Source: Alnus glutinosa
Lineage: Eukaryota > Streptophyta > Magnoliopsida > Fagales > Betulaceae
Direction: 5' to 3'
DNA length: 64,000 bases
Assembly (NCBI RefSeq): GCF_958979055.1
Contig: NC_084894.1
Coordinates: forward strand, 27,909,616 to 27,973,615
The position numbers and the translations under genes were made by a program. The notes under the pieces were generated by a model. The model ran no database searches, was not told where the DNA came from, and worked only from the letters and a program-made list of their open reading frames with translations. Of the stretch, positions 13,171-25,200 are shown one piece after another; the first letter of the stretch is position 1, and every line of letters starts with the position of its first letter.

Positions 13171-16100
13171 CTATGGAGCTTCAGGGCTCCTTCCAGCATG
13201 CAGCTCCCATCCTTTTGGATCTATTTCCACCTGTCAACCATACATACAGACAATGACTTTAATCTGATTCAGTGTGAAACAGTTTGCTTTAATATCTGAG
13301 GAATGGAATGCATTTTCTGACCATGTTTTAGGGTTGCATTTGGTACTGAAATTTCACAAACTAAACATGTGATTTTAATTCAAATTACAGAAATTGTATT
13401 GTTTCAGAGTTCTTTTTTTAAAAATTACAATTAGAATACGTAGAAAAATCTGCGTTTTCAAATCGAATGCAAGGAAGTGTTTTTTTAAAAACCGCAAACC
13501 CAAAGAGAGCTTTATTATCTTAGGGAGTGCATTTGATACAGGATTTGTGTTCCAAACAGGAGCAGATTCTTTCTTGACAGCAGAAACTCACATAAATTTT
13601 AAGGCAACATTTAGTTGAAAGGCAATAAAATAAGTACCTGGAATGCTTTGTCCCTCCAGTGAAAGATACAGCCACGGGCTTCCATGAATTCAAAAATAGA
13701 TTGAGGAAGTAATGGTTTGAAGGATTTGTGGAGCTTCACTTTTGTTAGCCCTTGACAGGACAACAAGGCAGCGGCCAGACCGTTAGGGGTCAAACCAGCC
13801 AAGTGCAAGATAGTCATGTTTTGCAGCCGGTTTGTGCTCGCGAGAGCTAAGAGCCCTGCATCTGTAATCGCACAATATGACAAGTTTATCTGCAGCAAAA
13901 AGAAATTAACCCCTAATATTAGTTTTCCACGGCGGTCAATGTCCCTGGCAATGAGAGGAAATGGAGAGTACCTGTTTGAGGTTTTGGGAAAATTGAGCAA
14001 GTGGAATCATTCCATTATCATTAATGTTGACACACTTCTTTATGTCCAGAACCATAAGTTGCCTACATCCCATGGCGACAGCTGATAGACCCTTTGATGA
14101 GACAGAAGGACACCCTCGGATCTCAAGTGCTTTTAACATCAGACATTTTGACAAAGATATTAACGAATTATCGGTAATTTTCTCGTTATAGGCAATGTTA
14201 ATCATCTCCAGTGCAGGACAGCCATGAGCAATTGCCGCTATGCCAGCATCAGTTATTCCAGAGGATCTACAAGAGGAAGAAAACAAGATTAATAGACTAA
14301 GAATGTTGGGCATTTTGATATAACTTGAGCTAGCATTATTATTATGAAAACAAGTCTATGAAATGAATTTGAAATTTCAAATAGTTACGGTTTTCTGACT
14401 AAAATGAAATGATACCATTTTCTAAAGCAAATAATGTTCTTGTTTTGGTGCAGTTTGCGAACACTTTGCAGGACATGCTAAAATTTCTACTATTGAATGA
14501 AATATCTGTTTGTGTAAATTTCCCAGTATACATGTAGTTGGGATTGCCAATTGTACTGTAGTTAAAGTGTATATAGTATGCCGTACGAGAAAGAGAATCA
14601 TGGTGATTCGTCATTTGTCAAAGCATTGCTCAATGCATCCCCCTACAACACCCCACCAGGGGCCTCCTCCTTATCAGAGCATCTGTAGGTTCATTATCAA
14701 TATCACCTTGATATTGAACAATGAAGGGGGAATGCTCCTTAAGTCCAAGAAAGCTTGAAGAGGACACCATTTATGGTTCATTCTATGGCTAAGGTTTAAT
14801 TGGATAGGAATCTGTGAAGAGTTAAAAAGTCACGAACCTGTAGAGATCCAGCTCTTTGAGCATGGAACAACCATTTGCAACATGGGTAAGCCCATGATCA
14901 GTTATGTTCAAGCAAATCGCAAGTTTCAAGGTAAGAAGTTTGGAACATCTTGATATGGACTTCAAACCTGCAAAACGAAGCGACATAAATCATCTGCAGA
15001 TAGTATAAGTCAAACAAAGGACAGCTAAGGCCCATTGGCAAAACCTTCATTGTCAATATCATTATCTGTGACATCCAATTCCTTCAAGAGTCGGCAACGC
15101 TGTCCAATCAACTCAAAAGCATCCTTTGAAACCAAACTACAAGACTCCATCTTCAGAGAAGTGAGGAAGGTGCATGAATTTGTTATGCTGTCTATAGAGG
15201 CATATGTTATCTTGCGACAGCATGTGATGTCTAACTTCCTCAATTCTTTGTGTGTTTGCACGAGGAAGGACAGGCATTCATCAGTAATGCCTGAGCACTT
15301 ACTTAAGCTGAGCTCCTTGAGTGAGGCAAGCCAATTTCCAATGCCTTTTATGGCAGAGGTTGTAACTGAACAACCATCTAACTTAATTGATTGCAACCCC
15401 GAAATACTTTGCATACATTTTGCTAGATCAGTGGTGACCTGAACCACCATTAGAGATGTAAAGAATGAGTCATACAAAAACTTCTACAAGGGAAATCAGC
15501 ATAAAGATTTTACGGACTTACTGCAGGACCATATGTTAGGATAAGCTGCTGTAGGCCATCAGCGCCATTTGTCAGAGAAGACAAACCCACATGACTGACA
15601 TTCGGACAATTTGACATATTTAGCAACTGTGAAAAATGAAAAATTCAATAAATGTCAAAAACAATAACATTGAATTGAAGCAGGATAAAGAAATGATTCT
15701 GGCATATCAGTTGAGAGAATGACTGCAGCTGATAACACTGAATGGATCCTCAACGTTCAACATATTAAATGTTTATATGATGGGCGTATACGGTAAGAGT
15801 TATGCTAAAAAGATGGCATGCCAGAAAAACATGATAAATCATCGAAGTGGTAAAACTAAGTACTACAATTATGAAAAAAATAAAATGTACCTTTAGTGAC
15901 TTGCAACTATGTTTGAGGGTTGCAAGGCCATCATCATCAATACCAGGGCATCCCTCAAGAACCAAATCTTCAAGATGCTCTAGTTGCAGGATTGGTGAAA
16001 GACATTTCTCAGTGATCTGCAGGACCAAAGCATAGAAATTTTGGTTTCAAAAAAATTGATAAGACTGACTAATACTGATTAATGAGAGAGGGTATGCATA

Positions 16101-17792
16101 TGATTGTAAAGGAGACTTTGAATTTATGAAACCGGATTAATTAAGCATTGACTACTCTGTCTTATCTCATGACTCTATCATTCCATTATGTCAAGATCTG
16201 CTGCAGGAACTTCTCTTTCTATTTAACACTGGAAAACCCAGTCCAGATAAGAAAAAAAACAGTGGCCGCACGCAGAAGAAAGTCTAATCAATCATGAAAT
16301 AAAGAAATGAAAATTACAAAAAATAAAAAATAAAAAAATCACTACTTGTGGTTGGCTACTTGGCTTATATGCTAAGATGGTGGCTTCTTATCACACGCAT
16401 CTTTTTGACAAATGACTGGTCAATCATCATTAACCCCCACCAAAGCAAAAGAATCACCCACTATCTAATATATCATTGAAGAAATTAGCAAGCTATCGTA
16501 TTGTTTAGCGTAATCATCCACAGTAAGTAGACAATCTTACTGTAACCCAACTTGCTGTTTAGTAGATTACCTTAATCATCTAATACAACTTTTGAAGAAA
16601 CCGATATTTCCAATATGATTATGAAGGAAAAATCTCATAGAAGAAAAGTAAAACCCATAAAACCCCCCAGAGGTATGAAAATTCAATCAGATTGGAAAGA
16701 ATTACGGCATCAAACCACGACAACAACAGCACGCACAAAGAAGAACACGGTTCCCATCTTAACCCAGAATTGAATGTCAACCCTCATATCATTCTGCCTA
16801 CATATCAACCGCTGCTCAAATTTCCTCAGCTTTGCAAATTGATCAATTAACACAGGCACAATTCCACAAACGCAAAGCGAACTCAGAGACCCCAAAATGA
16901 AGTGAATTCAAAAGCAACCAACCAGCAACTACACCACAATAAAAAAATAAAAATAAAAATAAAAAAACGATTTTCCTCCTTTTTTTTTTTTTTTCTGAGC
17001 AAACAATTTGTTAAAGAAAAGAACTTCAACTACTGGAATGCAGAACCAATTAATAACTTAAGAAAATTACTTAAAGCTTAATTAATCAAGGTGACTTTTT
17101 TCTTTTCCTTTCCTTTACTCGGCTTTCTTAGCTACCAAACAGTAACTTACCGGCAAATAAGAGAGATCCAAACTCCGAATCTCCTTGCACTTCATAGCGA
17201 TCAACCCCACCCCCCAATCGCTCACCCGCAGGCACCACTTCAAGCACACCAACCTCAACTTCCTGCACCCCACAGCCACGCAGCCAATCCCCATGTCCGT
17301 GACCATCTTACACCTCGCCAGCCACAGCCTCTCCAGGCTCTTCGCCTCCCCTACAGCCTTCAACGCCGAGTCGCTCAGCTCCGTCCGGTTCGATAGGTCG
17401 ATCTCAACCAGCCCCGCACAGTTCCCCACCAGGCTCGCCAGCCCCACCTGCGTGAAGACCCTCGACCTCGACAAGTCAATCGAACGCAAACGACCAGCCG
17501 TCGCGAGCGCTACGTGGGTCAACGTCGCGTCGTCGAGGCGAGGGCAGCGGGAGAGGTCGAGGTGGGAGATAGAACGGTACCGCTTCAGCGCTCTGAGTAT
17601 TAGGTCGCACCGGAGAGCCCTCAGGTTTCTGCGGTGGCGGGACTCGATGGTGTAGAAGGCCTTGCAGACTAGAGAGAAGGACTTCTTTGCCAATGCGTCG
17701 TCGTTTAGGCGGTCGAGGATTGCGAAAACGATCTCCTCGGTGAGCAGGTCAAATGGGTTGGCGATCATTGTATTTGTGTTCTGCCTTTTCAT
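13171..17792 (-). CDS. FBL3: F-box/LRR-repeat protein 3-like
   Basis: Likely substrate-recognition subunit of an SCF (Skp1-Cullin-F-box) E3 ubiquitin ligase; substrate unknown. Eight exons on the minus strand with GT-AG borders: 17151-17792, 15891-16016, 15522-15626, 15045-15438, 14838-14967, 13972-14266, 13638-13889, 13171-13230. Phases join without a break to give 667 aa, close to the ~665 aa of Arabidopsis FBL3. Residues about 14-55 form the F-box (NPFDLLTEEIVFAILDRL...). The rest is a run of cysteine-containing leucine-rich repeats, with phrases such as LDLSRCPRLDD, ARCKMVTDMGIGCVAVGC, LDITCCRKIT and MESCSLVS. The start at 17792 is the first ATG; an upstream GTG-initiated extension is not needed. 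The last exon encodes only 19 residues ending GRSPEAP. Intron 1 (16017-17150) is the longest. Some residues differ from FBL3, but order and length match along the whole protein. Confidence 0.95.
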
Positions 17793-20353
17793 GGCTGGAG
17801 TTTTCGTGAGTACAGTGGGCACCGTTTGTGAAGGTTTATATCATACAGTGGAGAATGGCGGAAGGCCTGGCCTGGGAGATTCTACGTGGGGGTTAGATGT
17901 AACTGATAACTGATAACTGAAAATGGCGGTTGAGTTGGCTGAGCTTAAAGCCTCAATTCTCAATGCCATTGATGGTTCAGCTGGGGGAGGACCGTTAAAG
18001 GAAGGTGGTGGAACAAGAGGGACGTGAAATTACAGGACTAGGCTTTTTGGTGCAACTCTATCTCACTGTTCAGTGTTGACCCATTTTTTATCGGATAAAG
18101 TTGGGTAATTTTTTTTATTTTTTTTCATATTTTAAACACATTTAAATTTAATAAATCGTGTTTAAAAAAATTCTTTCAACTTAATTTAAAATAAAACTTT
18201 ATCTTAAGAAAATAAATTTCCAACCAATCCGTCGGAAAACATTATCCCGATTGATTATTCTCACCTGTTCATATTGGCTCCTATTTTGCATTATTTTACT
18301 AATCATTTTGATTGGTCTATTTTATTTTTCTGACTTGTGTACATCAGTACATGTCACATCTTCTAATCTCGAATACCAATAATAAATTTTTCATACGTAA
18401 AGAGAGAGGCAAATTGTGCTATTCACGAGCTAACAAAAGCGGTCATTAAGCAAGGCATAGATTAAGTATGGAGGAAAAAAAATTTTATTTAAATTAAAAT
18501 AAAATAAAGCCCACTTTAAGATTTAATATTCTAAAATTATGTTATAGGGAAGAGTGTAATTAAAATTATGGTATAGGAAAGATACCGTACGAATCTTTAA
18601 ATTCGTTTGTGCTTCCTCTTGTAATCACCATACAATTAAAAAAATATGAGTAAATTGCAAAAATTGATGGATCCGGATTATTCCTACATGCTGGGGGGCA
18701 TTTTGGGCATTGGGCAGACTGTCCACCGTCAATGGAGTGGGCCCAGTGGGGGGCCCATGGAGCACCAAGCGAAGCGATCTCATTCGGGGCAGGAACATGT
18801 GAGGAAGGACAGGTTCAAGTGCACATGGTACGGCAAATTAAAAAGCCAAAGGAAATTAAACGTACCATACGTTTACGGACCGAAACTCACGCGCCCTTTC
18901 CGGCGTGATATTTTTCTATCTAATAATCACTGTCGCCTGTCCTGTCGGGGACAGGTGTTCTCACTGTTCTATCGTGTTGTGAAGCTTACGAGGAGTGTGA
19001 TCCCCACGCGTTATCAGATTTGTGTACGGAAGGTCTCCAGGAGGCGAGTGGTTGCACGGTGCGGCCCCACTTGCGAATTGATGGGCCAACCAATGAACAG
19101 ATAAGAGAGAACCACGTCGCCCGACGCCAGATTGTTAGGTTTCATCACCACTCGCATTAGAGAATGAATACTGGGTGCGTTGCCTCTCATCCACTTGCTA
19201 TTTTTCTATACTAAACTCATTTTGATAGAAAAATGCTTTAATCTACCCTCTTATCGTAATATTATCTTACTTTGTTGTTGTAGTCCGCTGTCGTGTCGGT
19301 GTTAATTTATTTTTAAATCAATTATTATTTTTTAAAAAAATAAAATAATAAATAATAAAAAATTTGTATGGTCATATCAACAATATGAGATAATGGTCCT
19401 CTATAATAAACCCCTCCCCACTCCCCTCCTCACCCTTTCCCCCCTATTTTTTACTGTTTACTGTCGGTACGGGTATAACACAAAGTTGAAATGGTTGGCT
19501 CAATTCTAATTTTACCCCCAACCCAATGGGATAATGGCACTGTGTTGTGCATGATGTTTTGCAAGGGGGTAGTGTTTTTGCTGATTGGGTAAATTAGGAA
19601 ACCAGTATACCATAAATTTTAGTCTTCTTTCAAATCCGTACTGACAGGCACAGAGGGAAAGGGGGGAAGGAATTTATTAAACAGAACAGGCCAATATAGT
19701 TTCAAACATTACTCTTTTTCATATTCGTACTAAACTACGAATATGAAATGGATTAAATTGTAGATCCAAAGATTAGTATCATAAATAATTTATTCAATTC
19801 AACCTATTAAACTGATATATATTCTTATAATTCTCATGTGCATTTTAATATATGTCAATTTAATTGACTGAATAAAAAAAAAAATTGTCGACTACTAAAA
19901 GTTTGGATTAGTATTTGAATAATGAATATAATAAATTAAAAACGTTCTTATCATTCAAGCACTTGTTCCAACATTTTAAAAGTTGCCATTTCTTTATTTT
20001 AAAGTTTTGGACTTTAACTTGCAATCTTTCTATTCATTTCATTCATATCATATTTCAGTTGAACACTTGAAATTGCATATAATAACATGAGTTAACGTGA
20101 AGTTTAGATCACTCCTCACATGCCCAAGATGGATTCTGCCCAACAAAATAAATGTTGCTTCAAAATTTATCTTATCTCATAATCAATCTAAAAGGATATA
20201 TAAATTATCTAATAACCTTGAAGGTCATAATTTCTTTTGCCCCCCTATTTGATTCAGTCATTGAAACCCATCACCATCTCTTTCTTCAATGCCATTTTCA
20301 TTAGAGTGGTTTGGTGTCTCTCTTTTCTTCAATTTGAACTGTCTTTTTCCCTT
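17793..20353. other. Intergenic DNA upstream of FBL3
   Basis: The first few hundred bases should hold the FBL3 promoter and 5' UTR. A 34-codon ATG frame runs on the plus strand at 17923-18027 (MAVELAELKASILNAIDG...), with no homologue recognised. A 152-codon open frame at 18646-19104 lies in a GC-richer patch but shows no domain, so it is not called. Nothing else was identified. Confidence 0.5.
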
Positions 20354-21245
20354 CTTTTTTTTAATGAGTAAAACTTTGTTGAAAAAACTCAACGAAAACA
20401 AAGAAACACGCAATCCCCCAAAAAACAAGAGGCATAAAAGCTAGATGGGGAAGCCAAACAAGCAAGAGAGTAGGAGTGCGTTTGACACTTATTTTTTAGA
20501 CAAAAATACAATTTTAAACAAATCGTAGAAAATATATTGTTTGATATTACTTTTTTTAAAAATTGAGATTTGAAAACGTATAAAATAATAATAATAATAA
20601 TAATCTCAAAAGTGATGCTCAAAGCGTGCCGGTAATTCCTCTGGAACAACCTAGCATTTCTCTCACGGTGGAGCCAACAACCAGGAAACCTCATGTTGAA
20701 TGGTATGTCTCAAGTTCAAGATCTTCTTCCAAGACTAGAGCAATCCGAAGGAGGTCTTTCACATCCCAGAAATTCTCATCTCTAATAAAATCGGTTGTAA
20801 CCCAACTGGCCAGATAGACTGACTACTACTAGAGCAAATTAGCCATACATGTTTTGGCACAACTCCCATCCTCTTGATACTCAAACCTCCCTCTTTCTTG
20901 GGAAGGCAGGCTGAGTCCCAGGAAACTTAGCCCCTGAGCAATTTGATTAAGCTCACCACCTTTCCAAAGAAAAGACATGAGGATCTTTTCAACCTGACAT
21001 ATCACTCCTTTGGGAAGGATGAAGAGAGATGACCAGAGTACACCTGCATAGCAAAGTGGAGTTGGCTTTGGTTCTCAATCATCTCTGTTTAGCAGAATGG
21101 ATAAAATGTTTTCTAAATCCTCGAAAATCTCTTCAAATCAATCTCGAGGACACTAACTCCCTTCTCATTTTTGCATGTATAGCTATAAAGACAATTTGGA
21201 TGCCTTGCAACAAAAATTATTCATGCAAGTCGCCACTTTGATGCA
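20354..21245 (-). mobile_element. 5'-truncated L1-type LINE fragment
   Basis: A T run at about 20354-20362 marks the poly(A) end of a minus-strand element. On that strand 20880-21000 reads ILPKGVICQVEKILMSFLWKGGELNQ in a broken frame, the typical C-terminal part of plant LINE reverse transcriptase, and 20610-20690 reads WLHRERNARLFQRNYRHA, typical of the zinc-finger/RNase H linker. Frames are interrupted several times, so it is inactive. The upstream border is uncertain. Confidence 0.65.
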
Positions 21246-22233
21246 ACTGAACTTGCAAATCTAACAAAGCAGAATTTAAAGGGAACATCTCTCAGCTTGG
21301 GCAACCATTTAGCGGAAAAAACCAGAGATACAAAAATGGCCTCTCTTGCTACCCAATGCAAGCAAAATAAATTCTGATGTTGCCATACGCCAATACTTCC
21401 CAATATGCACAGTAATACACAAAGATCATCAAGGCATATCAAATATACCTGGACGACCAAAGAACAGCCTGGTGACCCAACAAAAGAAGCTAAAGCAGCA
21501 CTTATGGCAAACATCATATAATATCACGCTTGTCTTGTGTTGTTCCTAGCTAATTTGTAATCTGCCCAAAGAAAAACCAAATCTAGCAAATATTCTTTTC
21601 TTTAGTTGGACAAAGGTAAGAATTGGATTTCCCAATCTACCCGCTTTGCTAGGAAGGAAAATTCGGTGAAGATCTTAACGTTAGATCTTATACCATGAAT
21701 ATTCTCTTTTTTATATTTTATGGTGACATTCAAAAAAAATTTATAAACCTAAATCATAGCAAAAAAAATCAGCGCTTTTATAAATAAACCAAAATAGATC
21801 TGAGGGAAATAATATTGAAATATACAAAGAGAAGTTGGGATGCCAGCACAAATCTGGCATTATAAACCCGTAATGGTTCTTGGGAAACCATTGTTTGAAG
21901 CACCAGGTTGAACAATGAGTCACTTTACCAGAAATGGCACATTAAGGAACAAGATTGCACCCAACCAATTAGATTCGTAAAAGCAACCAAGATAAGACAG
22001 GTTTTACAGCATTCAGTAATCATACATTTTCTACAAGGTAGTTTAATTTTCTCATTCCATCTGATAGTTTCTTACTTTCTTTTAAATCATAACTAATGAA
22101 AATCAGTATTTGCACTTTGTTTCTTGAAGACCTAACAAGACTGCAGTATGCATAAGTGATTGCTGTGAGAACATATCCCCCACAAAATCAAGGCAATAGT
22201 TAAAAACAACGCTTGCTGTGAGAACGATATTGC
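21246..22233. other. Flank and 3' UTR of the U2B'' gene
   Basis: No gene supported. The part next to 22234 must hold the U2B'' 3' UTR. The stretch 21246-21540 has a long open frame on the minus strand with no recognisable domain; it could be a further part of the adjoining LINE or another transposon relic. Confidence 0.45.
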
Positions 22234-25200
22234 TTACTTCTTCGCAAAAGTGATTGTCATGGGGTTATGCGGAGTGATTTTGAATCCTTGAAGGGCCTGC
22301 ATGGCCATGGAGGACTGCTGGTCGTCTTCAAATTCTACAAAAGCGATACCTGGCTTTGCTTCAATCATTCGGACTTCCCTAAATCCTGGATATTGTTGGA
22401 ACAGCATCTCCAACATCATACTAGTGGCTTCATGGGGCAAATTCTCTATGAAGAGTATATTGTTTGGAGCTACTGCTTCTTGTGAGCTTGGGTTTGCTTG
22501 GCGGAATGGGGCCTGCATATAACACAAAGACAGTTTAATAGAAGTTGCATTAATCAACAAGTATACTCTCCTCAAGTTTCAAATTCTTCTGAAAAAAAAA
22601 AAAAAAGTAAATATGCAAAAGCTTGGAACTGGGATCTGTGATCCTCCATCCCACCCCTGATATCTATAGGCTAATGGTTGACCTAAAACGACGATCGCAT
22701 AACCATTGTAACAAATAAACAATGTGCCACATCAAGGTACGCAAAGTAATATATCTGATGGGCCCTCTCACTATCCCAATTTAATAGTTGTACTGATCAA
22801 CAAGCATATTCAACTCCATTTTCAAATTCTTTTCAGGGGAAAAAAAAAAGTGTATGCATAGGAGTTTAGAGATATGCAAAAGCTTGGAACTAGGATCTCT
22901 TTTTTTTTTTGTGATAAGTAAGAAAGGTTTTATTAAAAAAGCGTAAGGCATCCTTAAATACACAGGGAGTATACATAAGAACAATCAAACCAGCTCACAA
23001 AAAGAAACCCAAACAAACCTACAAGGACCTAAGCCCTTAAACTTGAGACCCATTAGGAGCACTCAAAGCTTGGAACTAGGATTTGTGATCCACCATTCCA
23101 ACCTTTTTTTATAAGTAAAAGAAATTCATTAAAAGCGCAAGGGGTACAACCCAAATACACATGAAGTTTACAAGAGAAACACCTAGCAAATCAAGAATAA
23201 AAAAGAGAACATAAGTATGCATGGCTAGAGACATGAAGAAAGGCGGTAGCAGAGATCTACTCAAATAAGGCTTTAAGAAAACAAGTCCGTAGATTTGAGC
23301 TCGTTCTATCTTGATCATTGAAGCTTCAAGCATTTCTTTCTCTCCAAATGCACCACAACAAAAAGGAAGGAATTGCATTCCAAACAATGATGAAGTAATT
23401 CTTGTTGACCCTCCTATTCCAACACGCCAAAAGATCCACCACCCGTTTAGGCATAACCCACTCTACCCCAAACATCTGAAAAACAATCATCCAAAGCTCT
23501 CTTGCGACATCACAATGAAGAAGAAGATGATACAGGGTTTCCCCACTCTTTTTACATAAATAACCCTAGTCTATCACGCTATGATGTGACGCTAGCGGAG
23601 ATTATCCAAAGTGAGAATTTTCTCAAGGGAAGCTTACCAAGCAAAGAAAGTCAACCTCAAAGGAACTTTTGTCTTCCAAATGCTCTTCCAAGGGAAAGGG
23701 GAGTCAACATTAGGAATAAGAACCTTGTAAAAATATCTGACCTCAAAAGGTCTTTTTCTTAGGGCGTCCAACATAGTCTATCATCACCCTCCTAACCCAC
23801 TCTAGCGGAATACAAATCATTGAAGAAAGGGGAGAGTCCACCTCCCAATCATGCACCAACCTACTGAAGTTAATGTCACAATGAACCGTATTATTGCTAA
23901 CACTCCTAGGTTAGCCACCATTGTATCCCTATTCCTTGCAAGACAAAATAACTCCGGAAAAGATTCCTTCAAAGGACGATCCCCACACCATATATCATGC
24001 GAAAACCTAGTACAAGAGCCATCACCCACCTCCACACTAGTAAAAATATAGAAAATATCCCACCCCCTCCTAATGTGTTTCCAAAGACTCACCCCATAAG
24101 TTCCAGTGACCCCCTTAGTACTCCATGCCCTCACCAAACTTCATAACTTTTATGCACAATCTGATGCCAAAAATAATAAATAAATAAATACCTCTTTCTC
24201 CATAGCAAACCTTCATAACCACTTACCCAAAGGGCCTGATTAAATGTAGCCAAGTTCCTGATCCCTAGCCCTCCAAAATGGATAGGAGTACAAACCTTCT
24301 TCCAATTGACAAGATGGAATTTAGGCTCATGATCCAACCCACTCCACACAAAAAAATCTGTTTGCAATTTTTCTAACTGATTAGCAACACTAACCGATAT
24401 AGGGACAAGGGAAAGGAAATAGGTAGGAAGGTTTGATAGAGTGTTCTTAATCAACGTTACTCAACCGCCCTTAGACAAGTAAAGTCTTTTCCATCCACAT
24501 AATTTTCTCTCCATTTTCTCAATCATAGAATCTCATGCCTTAAACAAGTACCCAAAGGGAGGCCCAAATATTTCACAGGCAATGAAGGTACCCTACAACC
24601 CAGAATACGAGCCAACCCACTCACATTTGGCACGCAACTCTGATTTAGCCAAGTTAATCTTCAACCCAAAAACAGCTTCAAAGCAAAGGAGGACACATCT
24701 TAGGTATTAAAACTGGTATGGAGCAGTCCCATAGAAAATGAGGGTACCCTTAGCAAAAAGGAGATGTGATACTTATACGAGATCATCACTCCTAGACCCC
24801 ACCAAAAACTAAAAGTAAAGCCTCCATTCCCAGCAGCTGCCATCATAGGACTCAAAGCTTCCATAACAATCACAAAAAGAATGGGGGAGAGAGGGTGTCT
24901 CAGACCCCGAGAGCTATTGAAGAAACCACTAGGCGTATCATTAATCATGATAGAGAAGTGAATGATATGCAATGTGCAATCCACTTCCGCCACCTCTCCT
25001 CAAAACAACATCTCCTTAACAAGTAAAGCAAAAAGTCCCAACTGACATAATCACAAGCCTTCTCGCATTCTAAGTATTGGGAATGATATTCTCCAATACA
25101 GTTTCCATTCTCTTTGCCAAGACCTACGCAATAATTTTGTAGATGCCACTCACCATGCTAATAGGACAAAAGTCTTTGACCTCAACATCCCCTATTTTCT

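Noticed and set aside
17793-17822. Upstream start for FBL3 (10 extra residues)
   Set aside because: It would need a GTG start; the first ATG at 17792 gives the normal family length.
18646-19104. 152-codon open frame on the plus strand
   Set aside because: No recognisable domain, composition unlike the real exons, no splice structure or homologue known; GC-richer patch gives long frames by chance.
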